From contig NZ_JAICDG010000001.1 of NCBI RefSeq assembly GCF_022751215.1, positions 1,550,001-1,614,000 on the forward strand: a DNA stretch of 64,000 nt, written 5' to 3'. The DNA comes from Actinomadura terrae (GTDB lineage: Bacteria > Actinomycetota > Actinomycetes > Streptosporangiales > Streptosporangiaceae). Within the stretch, counting starts at the first letter, position 1. Every line of letters starts with the position of its first letter. The notes under the pieces are model-generated. The model searched no databases and was not told where the DNA came from. It saw only the letters and a program-made list of their open reading frames with translations. Of this stretch, positions 25,110-37,555 are shown piece by piece. The position numbers were made by a program, and so were the translations under genes.

Positions 25110-25961
25110 ATGCGGAAAAGCGCGGCATTGCTGATCCCGATCGTCCTGCTGGCCGGATGCAAGACGGCGAGCGACGCGGCCCCCGCCGACGCGGGACGCT
25201 CCTCGCAGGGCCGCAAACCCCCGCACGACCGGCCCAGGCACAAGCCCAAGCCCAAGCCCAAGCGGGAGCCCGCGCACAAGCCGAAGACCAGGTCCACGCC
25301 CAGGCCGTCGCCGACCAGGCCCCCGCTCAGGGCCGGGGACCGCAAACTCAGGCCGGGCGCCGAGGGGGCCGACGTCCGCGAGCTCCAGCGCCGCCTCACG
25401 AGCCTGCACTACGACCCGGGCAAGGCGGACGGGGAGTACGGGACGTCCACCCAGCTCGCCGTGTGGGCGTTCCAGGCGGTCAACCGGCTCAAGCCGACCG
25501 GCACGCTGGGCCCGGCCTTCTGGAGGGCGCTGGACGACCCCAAGGAGCCCCGCCCCATGGCGAGGCGCCACGAGGCCGACCGCGTCGACGTCGACCTGCG
25601 CCGCCAGTACCTCGTCCTCTACAAGGACGGCAGGCCCCGGCTCATCACGCACGTGTCATCCGGCTCGGGGGAGTACTACTGCGCCAAGGACCGCGGCGCC
25701 ACCGTCGCCCGCTGCCGCTACGCCATCACGGGCACCGGCGACTTCCGGACGGGCCGCCGCGCCAAGGGCTGGGAGATCTCACCGCTCGGGCGGCTCTACA
25801 ACCCCGTCTACTTCAACGGCGGCATCGCCTTCCACGGCGCCTTGGACGTGCCCCGGTACCCGGCCTCGCACGGCTGCGTCCGCATGCCCATGCACGTCGC
25901 GGAGTACTTCCCGAGCCTGGTCGGGACGGGTGTGGCCGTGCACGTCCGACGCCCGGGGTGA
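25110..25961 (+). CDS. L,D-transpeptidase lipoprotein with peptidoglycan-binding domain
   Basis: 283 residues. A lipoprotein signal ends at LLAGC (Cys17). A basic Lys-Pro linker (KPKPKPKREPAHKPK, about 45-70) spans the wall, then a PG_binding_1 domain (LRPGAEGADVRELQRRL, about 80-135) and a YkuD domain (145-283) with the catalytic signature SHGCVRM and the earlier FHG. It should form 3-3 cross-links in the cell wall. GGAG lies about nine bases before the ATG. The arrangement lipobox-linker-PG_binding-YkuD is unlike the Ig-like mycobacterial LdtMt enzymes. Confidence 0.93.
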   Translation: MRKSAALLIPIVLLAGCKTASDAAPADAGRSSQGRKPPHDRPRHKPKPKPKREPAHKPKTRSTPRPSPTRPPLRAGDRKLRPGAEGADVRELQRRLTSLHYDPGKADGEYGTSTQLAVWAFQAVNRLKPTGTLGPAFWRALDDPKEPRPMARRHEADRVDVDLRRQYLVLYKDGRPRLITHVSSGSGEYYCAKDRGATVARCRYAITGTGDFRTGRRAKGWEISPLGRLYNPVYFNGGIAFHGALDVPRYPASHGCVRMPMHVAEYFPSLVGTGVAVHVRRPG

Positions 25962-26023
25962 CGGACGGTCAGGCGCTTCGTGTAACCCGCTGACCTGTGG
26001 GAAGCACCACCCGTTCGAACACG

Positions 26024-26052
26024 TTGACGAATCGCTCCGGGGGCGCTTTACT
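26024..26052 (+). promoter_or_regulatory. probable promoter of the HEPN gene
   Basis: TTGACG (26024-26029) and TTTACT (26047-26052) are separated by 17 bases. The predicted start point falls at about 26059, directly upstream of the LexA-type box, so LexA would block the initiating polymerase. Confidence 0.55.
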
Positions 26053-26060
26053 GTGAGTGC

Positions 26061-26078
26061 GTCGAACTTATGTTCGAC
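26061..26078 (+). promoter_or_regulatory. SOS (LexA) box
   Basis: GTCGAACTTATGTTCGAC: a perfect 7-4-7 inverted repeat matching the actinobacterial and Bacillus LexA consensus TCGAAC-N4-GTTCGA at every position. It lies at the start point of a good promoter, 140 bases before the HEPN gene. Confidence 0.85.
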
Positions 26079-26217
26079 GTGGTGCGGGACTCGCGGCCCG
26101 CGCCAGGGCGACGTCCCCGCCCGGTGGCAGCGCGATGCCCCCGGGCGGGACGGACGGCCGGGCGGAGTGAGGGGAAGCTCTCCGCCCGGCCGGCCCGAGC
26201 CCCGGAAGGAGGCAGTC

Positions 26218-26712
26218 ATGTCCGGAACGACGACCGCCCGCGGAGTCCACTCCGCCGCCCAGTTCGGCCCGCCGGCCCCGCGCTCGCGGCCGATGCCCGC
26301 ACCGCGCCCGGCCCACACGGCCGTCGGCCAGCTGCACGCTGCCCGCATGGGCCTCGCCGAGGCGGCCGAGGCCACCTCGCCCGCCGTCCGCTACGTCTGC
26401 GCCCACCTGGCCGCGCTGCGCGCCGCCGCAGCCGTGCTGGCGTCCAAGGAACCGTTGGAGACGCACCGCAGGGGGCGTCCCCGCAGCGTGTGGGTCCTGC
26501 TGCCCGAGGCCGAGCCCGCGCTGCGCGAGTGGGCCGCGTTCTTCGCCGCCGGCGCCGACAAGCGCGCCGCCGCCGAGGCGGGCCTGCCGCGCGCCGTGAC
26601 CCCGCGCGAGGCCGAGGAGCTGCTGCACGACGCCGAGGTCTTCGTCACCCTCGTCGAGGACACCCTCGGCGTGACCAGCCAGCCCACCCTGCCCATCCCC
26701 GAGGCGAGCTGA
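26218..26712 (+). CDS. SAV_6107-type HEPN-domain protein
   Basis: 164 residues. After a Pro-rich N-terminus (about 1-40), the helical part YVCAHLAALRAAAAVLAS...RRGRPRSVWVLLPEAEPALREWAAFFAAGA...LLHDAEVFVTLVEDTL matches the actinobacterial SAV_6107 family of HEPN proteins, which I recall next to translesion polymerase genes. HEPN domains are often RNases; no clear RxxxxH motif is visible, so a catalytic role is uncertain. GGAAGGAGG precedes the ATG. The perfect SOS box upstream makes DNA-damage induction very likely. No dinB, imuB or dnaE2 lies in the window. Confidence 0.8.
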   Translation: MSGTTTARGVHSAAQFGPPAPRSRPMPAPRPAHTAVGQLHAARMGLAEAAEATSPAVRYVCAHLAALRAAAAVLASKEPLETHRRGRPRSVWVLLPEAEPALREWAAFFAAGADKRAAAEAGLPRAVTPREAEELLHDAEVFVTLVEDTLGVTSQPTLPIPEAS

Positions 26713-26872
26713 CCCCGACCCCGCCCCCCGCCAACCCCGCCAACCCGCCGAGTACCTCCCGGGCCACTCCCGGGCCGTCCCGTCGACCTCCCCAGGGGAC
26801 GGCCGCGCCCGAAGGCCGGGGCCGCCGCTGGAGCACGGCCCCGGCCTTCGCCACGCCCGACCTCGCGGTGCC

Positions 26873-28078
26873 CTAGAGGCGGGACGCCTCCTTCAGCGGG
26901 CGCCAGGCCGCCGCGGTGACCAGGGCCGTGAGCGCGCCTGCGATCCAGTAGGGCGCGGTGACGCCGCCCGCGCGGGCCAGGACGCCGCCGGTCAGCAGGC
27001 CGAGCGCCGCGCCGCTGGAGTCGGCCAGCGCGTAGACGCCGCCAACCCGGCCGAGCAGCCGGTCCGGCGTAGCCCGCTGCCGGACGGTCGTGGCGATCAC
27101 CCCCCACACCATCGTGTGGACGCCGAACGCCACGAGGATCGCGGCGGCGACCCAGGCGTGCCGTGTCGAAGCGAGCACCAGGTGCGTCGCGGCCTCCAGC
27201 GCCAGCCCTGCGCGTAGCAGGGCCGTGGCGCCGAACCGGCGCTGGAGCCGGTCGGCGAGGACGGTCCCGGCGAGGCCGCCGAACCCGAACGTGGTGAGCA
27301 GGAGCCCGTACCCGACCTCCGACAGCCCGAGGCGGTCGGCGGCGTACAGGACGAACACCGAGAACGCGGAGCAGAACGCGATGTTCGCCACGCCCATCGA
27401 CAGCGCGAGCGTGCGCAGCAGCCGGTGCGACCACAGCCAGCGGACGCCCTCGGCGATGTCGGCGCGCAGCGAGCGCCGGTCGCCGGGCGGGCGGCCTCGG
27501 GTCTCTGCGGGCACCCGCCGCATGGACGCGACCAGCAGGGCCGCCACCACGAACGTGACGGCGTCGAAGCCGAACGGGAACGCCGCGCCAGCCGCGAACA
27601 GCCAGGCGCCGAGCGGCTTGGCGGCGAGCTGGTTCCCGACCGTGAACGTGGCCATCAGCCGCGCGTTGGCGGCGGCGAGCCGCTCGGGCGGGACGATCGC
27701 GGGGAGCCGGGCGACGGCGGCGGTGTCGGCGACCGTCTCACCGAGCCCGACCAGGAAGAACACCGCGCACAGCAGCGGGACGGTCGCCGCGCCGGCCGCG
27801 ACCAGCAGGGCCAGCCCGGCGAGCACGGCGCCGCGCAGCAGGTCGACCGCGCAGATCAGCCGCCGCCGGTCGACCCGGTCGACGACCGCGCCGCTGACCA
27901 GCGAGAACAGGGGCCAGGGGAGGGCCTGCGCGAACGCGACGAGGGCGACCTGCGCCGGGTCGCGGGTCAGGGACGCGGCGAGCAGCGGCCCGGCGACGAC
28001 GGTGACGCCGTCGCCGACGTTGGAGACGGCCGAGGCCGTCCAGAGCTTGGCGAACTCCGCGCCGGGACGCGCGGACAT
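26873..28078 (-). CDS. MFS transporter
   Basis: 401 residues, twelve hydrophobic helices in two halves; the first half has LVSGAVVDRVDRRRLICAVDLLRG between helices 2 and 3, the MFS signature loop of the MFS_3/enterobactin-exporter-like group. It is similar to multidrug or siderophore exporters, with unknown substrate. ATG 28078 (MSARPGAEF) is used. It stands alone; no regulator is adjacent. Confidence 0.85.
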   Translation of the reverse strand: MSARPGAEFAKLWTASAVSNVGDGVTVVAGPLLAASLTRDPAQVALVAFAQALPWPLFSLVSGAVVDRVDRRRLICAVDLLRGAVLAGLALLVAAGAATVPLLCAVFFLVGLGETVADTAAVARLPAIVPPERLAAANARLMATFTVGNQLAAKPLGAWLFAAGAAFPFGFDAVTFVVAALLVASMRRVPAETRGRPPGDRRSLRADIAEGVRWLWSHRLLRTLALSMGVANIAFCSAFSVFVLYAADRLGLSEVGYGLLLTTFGFGGLAGTVLADRLQRRFGATALLRAGLALEAATHLVLASTRHAWVAAAILVAFGVHTMVWGVIATTVRQRATPDRLLGRVGGVYALADSSGAALGLLTGGVLARAGGVTAPYWIAGALTALVTAAAWRPLKEASRL

Positions 28079-28387
28079 GGGGGCACGCAAAACAGAGCTC
28101 CTGGGAGATCGAGGCGGTCATGCCGATGACCGCCCGCGCTCCGGGAGTCGCGCCCCCGCGCGCCGGAGACCGGCGCGGCGGAGCGAAGGGTGGCTCAGGG
28201 GGCGGCGGGCTCCCGTGGCGGGGCGTCGGTCCTTGCCCTTGCGCGAGCCATGCGTGCTCCTTCGCGTCGGTGCGGCGTCCGTGCCGCGTCCGTCTGGCGC
28301 GGCGTCCGTGCGGCGCCGTCTGGCGTCGGCCCGAATGTAGGCGGACGGCGCCGCCCGCCTCAACGGGATTCCGGGCCGGGACGCGAA
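28079..28387. other. 309-base gap before the MFS gene
   Basis: No convincing gene. ORFs on the plus strand here have no ribosome-binding site or recognisable content. Bases 28268-28332 hold a degenerate tandem array of GCGTCCGTGCGGC-like and CCGTCTGGCG-like units of about 13 bases. The MFS promoter must lie here but I see no clear elements. Confidence 0.5.
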
Positions 28388-28417
28388 ACGGGGGCCCGGT
28401 GTCGGCCGGGCCCCCGT
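28388..28417. terminator. strong terminator after bldD
   Basis: ACGGGGGCCCGG, loop TGTCGG, CCGGGCCCCCGT: a perfect 12-base stem. On the minus strand it is followed by TTTCG, 35 bases past the bldD stop, so it most likely ends the bldD transcript. Confidence 0.75.
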
Positions 28418-28451
28418 CTCGGTGCTGCCAGGGGTTAGATGGTGCTAGGGG

Positions 28452-28946
28452 TTAGAACGACTCGACGGCGCGCCGCGCCTCCGGGTCGAGGACGCCCCAG
28501 GTGATGAGCTCCTCGGTGAGCTCGTTCGGGGACTTGTCGTAGATGACCGCGAGTGAACGCAGGTCTTCCTGGCGGATGGACAAAACCTTTCCGTTGTAGT
28601 CGCCCCGCTGGCTCTGGATCGTCGCGGCGTAACGGGCGAGAGGACCGGCCTTGTCTTTCGGAAGCTGCTGCAACCGCTCGAGGTCGATCACGAGCTTGGG
28701 TGTAGGCCCGAGCGGGCTCGGCGCGGCTCCGCCGGGCAGCAACTCGGAAACCGGCACGCCGTAGAAATCGGCGAGCTCGGCCAGCTTCTGAACGGTGACG
28801 GCGCGGTCGCCCCGCTCGTACGAACCCACGACGACGGCCTTCCAGCGGCCGCGGGACTTCTCCTCCACACCGTGCAGGGACAGGCCCTGCTGTGTGCGGA
28901 TGGCGCGCAGGCGCGCGCCGAGAGCCTTAGCGTATTCAGACGGCAT
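28452..28946 (-). CDS. bldD: developmental regulator BldD
   Basis: 164 residues. The N-terminal helix-turn-helix (MPSEYAKALGARLRAIRTQQ... to about 75) and the C-terminal domain are both typical. The C-terminal part has RGD-YNGKVLSI-RQED, exactly the RxD-x8-RxxD cyclic-di-GMP signature of BldD, so a tetrameric c-di-GMP complex should repress sporulation genes here as in Streptomyces. ATG 28946 is chosen by similarity; the 33 upstream in-frame codons are Pro/Asp-rich and lie in the 5' leader. It is divergent from the pyr operon, as in Streptomyces, with its own promoter at 29070-29098. Confidence 0.95.
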   Translation of the reverse strand: MPSEYAKALGARLRAIRTQQGLSLHGVEEKSRGRWKAVVVGSYERGDRAVTVQKLAELADFYGVPVSELLPGGAAPSPLGPTPKLVIDLERLQQLPKDKAGPLARYAATIQSQRGDYNGKVLSIRQEDLRSLAVIYDKSPNELTEELITWGVLDPEARRAVESF

Positions 28947-29069
28947 TGTCGGCCCCCCAGGCTCACTTTCGTCGTCGTATGCCCCCGGCGGGTCGCCTGG
29001 GGCGGAGGCGGGGAACCCCGAGCGCTGATCGCTCCAGGAATCCACCTCCGGGGATGGTTACGGACAGTG

Positions 29070-29098
29070 ACGGTAAAACGGGGACGGCCTCAGGTCAA
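29070..29098 (-). promoter_or_regulatory. bldD promoter
   Basis: Minus strand: TTGACC (plus 29093-29098), 17-base spacer, TACCGT (plus 29070-29075). The transcript would have a leader of about 115 bases. AGTGAC at 29066-29071 overlaps the -10 and resembles half of a BldD site (AGTGA...TCACC), which would fit autoregulation, but the other half is not clear. The rest of the 28947-29350 gap shows only the PyrR region. Confidence 0.7.
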
Positions 29099-29310
29099 GC
29101 TGATTGGAAAAAAGCGGTCGAATCAGTAGGTCTCGCTGGGGGTCCCCCCGATCGCCCGGAAGCCCGGCCGCGTCGGCGTCGCGGGCGCCGCGCCGGCCCG
29201 CCGGACCGTTCCGAGCCTGTTCGAGTGTGACCCCTCTCACCAGGCAAGACGTGGACCGGTCCGGTGCGGGTCCGCGGTAGCCGACTGCTACGGTGTGGGG
29301 GACAAGGCGT

Positions 29311-29345
29311 CCTTTAAGACCCGTCCTGTGAGGCGGGAAAGGAGG
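29311..29345 (+). promoter_or_regulatory. PyrR-binding RNA loop overlapping the pyrR ribosome-binding site
   Basis: CCTTTAAGACCCGTCCTGTG then AGGCGGGAAAGGAGG forms a short hairpin (CCCG...CGGG with purine-rich loop) ending in AAAGGAGG, five to eight bases before the pyrR start. This arrangement matches the actinobacterial pyr leaders in which PyrR-UMP binds the loop and hides the Shine-Dalgarno. TACGGT (29289-29294) is a candidate -10. There is no terminator hairpin after it, so control should be translational. Confidence 0.72.
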
Positions 29346-29350
29346 TTTCG

Positions 29351-29956
29351 GTGGTGAATGCTGCCTCCCGGCCGGAAGAGTCGGCGGCGGCGCGCGTGGC
29401 GGACGGTGACCCCCGGCCCAAGGCCGTTCTGGAGGGACCGGACATCCGGCGCGCGCTGACCCGGATCGCGCACGAGATCCTCGAACGCACCAAGGGCGGG
29501 CACGACGTCCTGCTCCTCGGCATCCAGACCCGCGGGGTGACGCTGGCCGAACGGCTGGCCGCCCTCCTCGGGGACGTGGAGGGCCGTCCGGTGCCCTGGG
29601 GGTCCCTGGACGTGACGATGTACCGGGACGATCTCCGGATGCGTCCCGCGCGCGCTCTGGGCCGCACAGAGGTGCCCCAGGACGGCGTCGACGACCGCGT
29701 GGTCGTCCTCGTCGACGACGTGCTGTTCTCGGGCCGGACGGTGCGCGCCGCGCTGGACGCGCTGAACGACCTCGGGCGGCCCCGCGCCGTCCAGCTCGCG
29801 GTGCTGGTCGACCGCGGGCACCGACAACTGCCGATCCGCGCGGACTACGTCGGCAAGAACCTGCCCACGTCGATGCGGGAGACCGTGCGGGTCCTGCTGG
29901 GCGAGAACGACGGACGCGACGCGGTGCTGCTCGGTCCGGCGGGGGGTGACCGGTGA
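29351..29956 (+). CDS. pyrR: bifunctional pyr operon regulator / uracil phosphoribosyltransferase
   Basis: 201 residues. The PRPP-binding motif [19 protein letters not shown] and the segments IARHEILER-like ([15 protein letters not shown]) and [22 protein letters not shown] define PyrR. It senses UMP/UTP and binds pyr mRNA. GTG 29351 is used; GTG 29354 is equally possible. The first 20 residues are a variable extension. It is the first gene of the UMP operon and its stop overlaps the pyrB GTG. Confidence 0.95.
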   Translation: MVNAASRPEESAAARVADGDPRPKAVLEGPDIRRALTRIAHEILERTKGGHDVLLLGIQTRGVTLAERLAALLGDVEGRPVPWGSLDVTMYRDDLRMRPARALGRTEVPQDGVDDRVVVLVDDVLFSGRTVRAALDALNDLGRPRAVQLAVLVDRGHRQLPIRADYVGKNLPTSMRETVRVLLGENDGRDAVLLGPAGGDR

Positions 29957-30894
29957 AGCGCCATCTGATCTCGGCGGCCGACCTGACGCGCGATGACGCG
30001 CTGCTCGTCCTCGACACGGCCGCGGAGCTGGAGAAGGTCGCGGGCCGCTCGATCAAGAAGCTGCCGACGCTGCGCGGCCGGACGGTCGTCAACCTGTTCT
30101 TCGAGGACTCCACCCGCACCCGGATCTCCTTCGAGGCGGCCGCCAAGCGGCTGTCCGCCGATGTGATCAACTTCTCCGCGAAGGGGTCGAGCGTGTCCAA
30201 GGGCGAGAGCCTGAAGGACACCGCGCTGACGCTGGAGGCGATGGGCGCCGACGGCGTCGTCGTCCGGCACGGCGCCTCCGGTGCTCCGCACCGGCTCGCG
30301 GGCTGGGTGCAGGGCAGCGTGGTCAACGCCGGGGACGGCACCCACGAGCACCCGACGCAGGCCCTGCTGGACGCGTTCACGATGCGCAAGCGGCTCGGCG
30401 ACCTGGAGGGCCGCCGGGTCACGATCGTCGGCGACGTCCTGCACAGTCGGGTGGCACGCTCCAACGTGCTGCTGCTCGGGACGCTCGGCGCCGACGTGAC
30501 CGTGGTCGCGCCGCCCACGCTGCTGCCGGTCGCGATCAACACCTGGCCGTGCCAGGTGTCCTACGACCTGGACGCGGTGCTCCCCAAGAGCGACGTGATC
30601 ATGATGCTGCGCGTCCAGCAGGAGCGGATGAACGCCGCCTACTTCCCGACCGTCCGCGAGTACAGCCGGCGGTACGGGCTGGACGGCGAGCGCATGGCCG
30701 CGCTCCCCGACCACGCCATCGTCATGCATCCGGGGCCGATGAACCGCGGCGTGGAGATCGCCGCCGAGGTCGCCGACTCCGTCCGGTCCACGATCGTCGA
30801 GCAGGTCGCCAACGGCGTCAGCGCCCGCATGGCCGTGCTCTACCTGCTGCTCGGGGGCTCCGAGCCCGCCATCGGCACGGAGGTCGCCGAATGA
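29953..30894 (+). CDS. pyrB: aspartate carbamoyltransferase catalytic subunit
   Basis: 313 residues. It transfers the carbamoyl group to aspartate. Motifs: carbamoyl phosphate-binding [33 protein letters not shown], and the late MHPGPMNRG. It follows pyrR with a GTGA overlap and meets pyrC with ATGA. No regulatory pyrI subunit is present, as usual in actinobacteria. Confidence 0.97.
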   Translation: MKRHLISAADLTRDDALLVLDTAAELEKVAGRSIKKLPTLRGRTVVNLFFEDSTRTRISFEAAAKRLSADVINFSAKGSSVSKGESLKDTALTLEAMGADGVVVRHGASGAPHRLAGWVQGSVVNAGDGTHEHPTQALLDAFTMRKRLGDLEGRRVTIVGDVLHSRVARSNVLLLGTLGADVTVVAPPTLLPVAINTWPCQVSYDLDAVLPKSDVIMMLRVQQERMNAAYFPTVREYSRRYGLDGERMAALPDHAIVMHPGPMNRGVEIAAEVADSVRSTIVEQVANGVSARMAVLYLLLGGSEPAIGTEVAE

Positions 30895-32174
30895 ACCACC
30901 TGATCAGGGGCGCCCGCATCCTGGGCGGCGCGCCCGCCGACATCCTCGTCCGGGACGGCCAGATCGCCGAGATCGGCTCCGGGCTCGACGCCGGCGGCGC
31001 CGCGGTCGTCGACGCCGACGGCCTGGTCGCGCTGCCCGGGCTCGTGGACCTGCACACCCACCTGCGCGAGCCGGGACGCGAGGACGCCGAGACCGTCGAG
31101 TCCGGCACGAAGGCCGCCGCGATGGGCGGGTTCACCTCCGTCCACGCGATGGCCAACACCGACCCGGTCGCCGACACGGCGGGCGTGGTCGAGCAGGTCT
31201 GGCGGCTCGGCCGCGAGGCCGGGTACTGCGACGTCCAGCCGGTCGGGGCCGTCACCCGCGGCATCGCGGGCGAGCAGCTCGCCGAGCTCGGCGCGATGGC
31301 CGACTCGGCGGCGCGGGTCCGGGTGTTCTCCGACGACGGGCACTGCGTGTCCGACGCGGTGATCATGCGGCGGGCGCTGGAGTACGTGAAGGCGTTCGGC
31401 GGCGTCGTCGCCCAGCACGCGCAGGAGCCCCGGCTCACCGAGGGCGCGCAGATGAACGAGGGCGAGATGTCGGCGGCGCTCGGGCTGCGCGGCTGGCCCG
31501 CCGTGGCCGAGGAGGCGATCATCGCCCGGGACGTGCTGCTCGCCCAGCACGTCGGGTCGCGGCTGCACGTCTGCCACGTCTCCACGGCCGGCTCGGTGGA
31601 GATCATCCGCTGGGCCAAGAGCAAGGGCTGCCCGGTGACCGCCGAGGTCACCCCGCACCACCTGCTGCTGGACGACACCCGCGCCGGCACCTACGACCCG
31701 ATCTTCAAGGTCAACCCGCCGCTGCGCACCGCCGACGACGTCGCGGCGCTGCGCGCGGCGCTCGCCGACGGCACGATCGACTGCGTCGCCACCGACCACG
31801 CCCCGCACCCGGTCGAGGCGAAGGAGACCGAGTGGGCCGTGGCGGCGATGGGCATGATCGGCCTGGAGACGGCGCTGCCCGTCGTCCAGGAGGCCATGGT
31901 CGAGACCGGGCTGCTCGACTGGGCCGGGGTCGCCGAGCGGATGTCGGCGAGCCCCGCCCGCATCGGCCGCCTCTCCGGACAGGGTCGTCCGCTGGAGGCG
32001 GGATCGCCCGCCAACATCACGTTGTACGACCCGTCGCCGCGCCGCGCCGTGGACGCGTCGGAGATGACCTCCAAGAGCCGCAACACCCCGTTCGCGGGGC
32101 TGGCGCTGCCCGGGCGGGTCGTCGCGACGTTCCTGCGCGGCACGCCGACCGTCCTGGAAGGGAAGCTCCAATGA
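30891..32174 (+). CDS. pyrC: dihydroorotase
   Basis: 427 residues, type I dihydroorotase. The metal-binding [34 protein letters not shown], and [10 protein letters not shown], with the substrate-binding NPPLR, are all present. It cyclises carbamoyl-aspartate to dihydroorotate. It starts inside the pyrB stop and ends inside the carA start, so all three are coupled. The small membrane-protein gene that I recall between pyrC and carA in Streptomyces is absent. Confidence 0.97.
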   Translation: MNHLIRGARILGGAPADILVRDGQIAEIGSGLDAGGAAVVDADGLVALPGLVDLHTHLREPGREDAETVESGTKAAAMGGFTSVHAMANTDPVADTAGVVEQVWRLGREAGYCDVQPVGAVTRGIAGEQLAELGAMADSAARVRVFSDDGHCVSDAVIMRRALEYVKAFGGVVAQHAQEPRLTEGAQMNEGEMSAALGLRGWPAVAEEAIIARDVLLAQHVGSRLHVCHVSTAGSVEIIRWAKSKGCPVTAEVTPHHLLLDDTRAGTYDPIFKVNPPLRTADDVAALRAALADGTIDCVATDHAPHPVEAKETEWAVAAMGMIGLETALPVVQEAMVETGLLDWAGVAERMSASPARIGRLSGQGRPLEAGSPANITLYDPSPRRAVDASEMTSKSRNTPFAGLALPGRVVATFLRGTPTVLEGKLQ

Positions 32175-33288
32175 CCCCTGCTCTGCTGGTTCTGGAAGAC
32201 GGCAGGGTGTTCCGGGGGACGGCCTACGGGGCCGAGGGCGAGACCTTCGGCGAGATGGTCTTCAACACCGGCATGACCGGTTACCAGGAGACCCTCACCG
32301 ACCCGTCCTACGCGCGGCAGATCGTCGCGATGACCGCCCCCCACATCGGCAACACCGGCGTGAACGCCGAGGACCCGGAGTCCGGCCGCATCCAGGTCGC
32401 CGGGTACGTGGTGCGCGAGCCCGCGCGCGTGGCCTCGAACTGGCGGGCCACCGGCTCGCTCGGGTCGGCGCTGCGCGAGCAGGGCGTGGTGGGGATCGCG
32501 GTCCCCGGCACCCGCGCGCTGACCCGGCACCTGCGCGACCGGGGCGCCATGCGCGCCGCGATCTTCAGCGGCGGCGAGGCGCTCGCCCCGGGCGAGGACG
32601 CCCTGGTGGAGCGCGTCCGGCAGGCGCCGCCGATGGTCGGCGCCGACCTCGCCCGCGACGTCTCGACCTCGGCGCCCTACGTCGTCCCGCCCCGGGGCGG
32701 GAAGCGCTTCACGGTCGCGGCCGTGGACCTCGGCATCAAGGCGATGACCCCGCACCGGATGGCCGAGCGGGGCTGCGAGGTGCACGTCCTCCCGGCCTCC
32801 AGCACCGCCGAGGAGATCCTCGCGCTCGACCCCGACGGGGTGTTCTTCTCCAACGGCCCCGGCGACCCGGCCGCCGCCGGCTACGCCGTGGACGCGCTGC
32901 GCGGCGTCCTGGACGCGGGCAGGCCGTTCTTCGGCATCTGCTTCGGCAACCAGATCTTCGGGCGCGCGCTCGGCCTCGGCACCTACAAGCTGCGGTTCGG
33001 GCACCGGGGCATCAACCAGCCCGTCCAGGACAGGACTACCGGCCGGGTCGACGTGTCAGCGCACAACCACGGGTTCGCCGTGGACGCGCCGACCGACGGC
33101 CCGTTCGACACCCCCTACGGGCGCGGCGAGGTCAGCCACGTGAACCTCAACGACGGGTGCGTGGAGGGGCTGCGGCTCCTGGAGCGCCCCGCGTTCAGCG
33201 TCCAGTACCACCCGGAGGCCGCGGCGGGCCCGCACGACGCCTCCGGTCTCTTCGACCGGTTCTGCGAGATCATGGAGGGGTCGAGGTA

Positions 33289-33289
<1 letters not shown>
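32171..33289 (+). CDS. carA: carbamoyl-phosphate synthase small subunit
   Basis: 372 residues. It has the N-terminal small-chain domain ([13 protein letters not shown]) and a C-terminal class I glutamine amidotransferase with nucleophile Cys in [10 protein letters not shown] and the His-Glu of [12 protein letters not shown]. It releases ammonia from glutamine and channels it to CarB. ATG overlaps the pyrC stop; TAATG joins it to carB. Confidence 0.97.
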
Positions 33290-36633
<3,344 letters not shown>

Positions 36634-36667
36634 CGGCACGGCCGAGGAGGGACGAGGAGGGAGAGGT

Positions 36668-37555
36668 GTGTCCGACACACCGGTGCAGACGTCGGCGACG
36701 GTCCTGACGGTCCGCCAGGTGCAGGACTACCACGCGGTCACGCTGGTGGCCCCGGCGATCGCCGAGCGGTTCCGGCCCGGCCAGTTCGTGGCGGTCGCCG
36801 TCGGCGGCGAGTACTCCGCCCGGCTCGTCCGCCGCTGCTTCGGGGTGCACGAGGTGAAGTCCGACTACGGCGGCACCGTCGAGCTGGTCTTCGCCGACAC
36901 CGAGCCCGGCACCGGCTGGCTCGCCGGCCGCCGCTCCCGCGACCAGCTCGACCTCCTCGGCCCGCTCGGCCGCCCGTTCCGGCTCCCGCGCGACCCGGTC
37001 AGCTGCCTGCTCGCCGCGGGCGGGCCGGGCGGCGCGGCGGTGTTCGCGCTCGCCGACACGCTGCTGCGGCGCGGCTGCAAGGTCCACTTCGTGCTCGGCG
37101 GGCCGTCCGCCAAGGCGGTGTTCGGGTCGCGGATGGCGCAGCGCATCGGCGACTCGGCGACCATCACCACCGAGGACGGCTCGATGGGGGAGAAGGGCAC
37201 CGTCCGCGACGTGCTGCCCCGCGTCCTCCAGGAGACCGGCGCCGACGTCGTCTACGGCTGCGGGCCCACCGGCCTGCTGCGCGCCGTCACGCAGGTCGCG
37301 GGCGACTTCGGGCTGCCCTCGCAGGTGTCGGTCGAGGAGTTCCTCCAGAAGACGGGCGCGTGCGGCATCGGCGTGTGCATGACGTGCATGCTGCCCCTCC
37401 ACGGCGACGACGGCGTGACCCGCATGGTGCGCGCCTGCGCCGACGGGCCCGTGCTGCGCGGCGACCGCGTCCGCTGGGGCGACCTCGGCACGATCCCGTT
37501 CGACGCGCTGGGCGCCCCGCGCGTCCTCAGCGTCTCCGAGGGGGGCTCCCAGTGA
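36668..37555 (+). CDS. pyrK: dihydroorotate dehydrogenase electron-transfer subunit
   Basis: 295 residues, a ferredoxin-reductase-like flavoprotein: an FAD domain (about 10-105) with SARLVRRCFGV, an NAD domain with LLAAGGPGGAAV, and a C-terminal 2Fe-2S site GACGIGVCMTCMLPL...RACADGPV with four cysteines in the PyrK spacing. It passes electrons from class 1B PyrD to NAD. The GTG follows GGGAGAGG. Its stop overlaps the pyrD GTG. Confidence 0.95.
   Translation: MSDTPVQTSATVLTVRQVQDYHAVTLVAPAIAERFRPGQFVAVAVGGEYSARLVRRCFGVHEVKSDYGGTVELVFADTEPGTGWLAGRRSRDQLDLLGPLGRPFRLPRDPVSCLLAAGGPGGAAVFALADTLLRRGCKVHFVLGGPSAKAVFGSRMAQRIGDSATITTEDGSMGEKGTVRDVLPRVLQETGADVVYGCGPTGLLRAVTQVAGDFGLPSQVSVEEFLQKTGACGIGVCMTCMLPLHGDDGVTRMVRACADGPVLRGDRVRWGDLGTIPFDALGAPRVLSVSEGGSQ

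Noticed and set aside
26013-26029. Second SOS box at GTTCGAACACGTTGACG
   Set aside because: Only the left half fits TCGAAC-N4-GTTCGA; the right half matches at too few positions and overlaps the -35 element.
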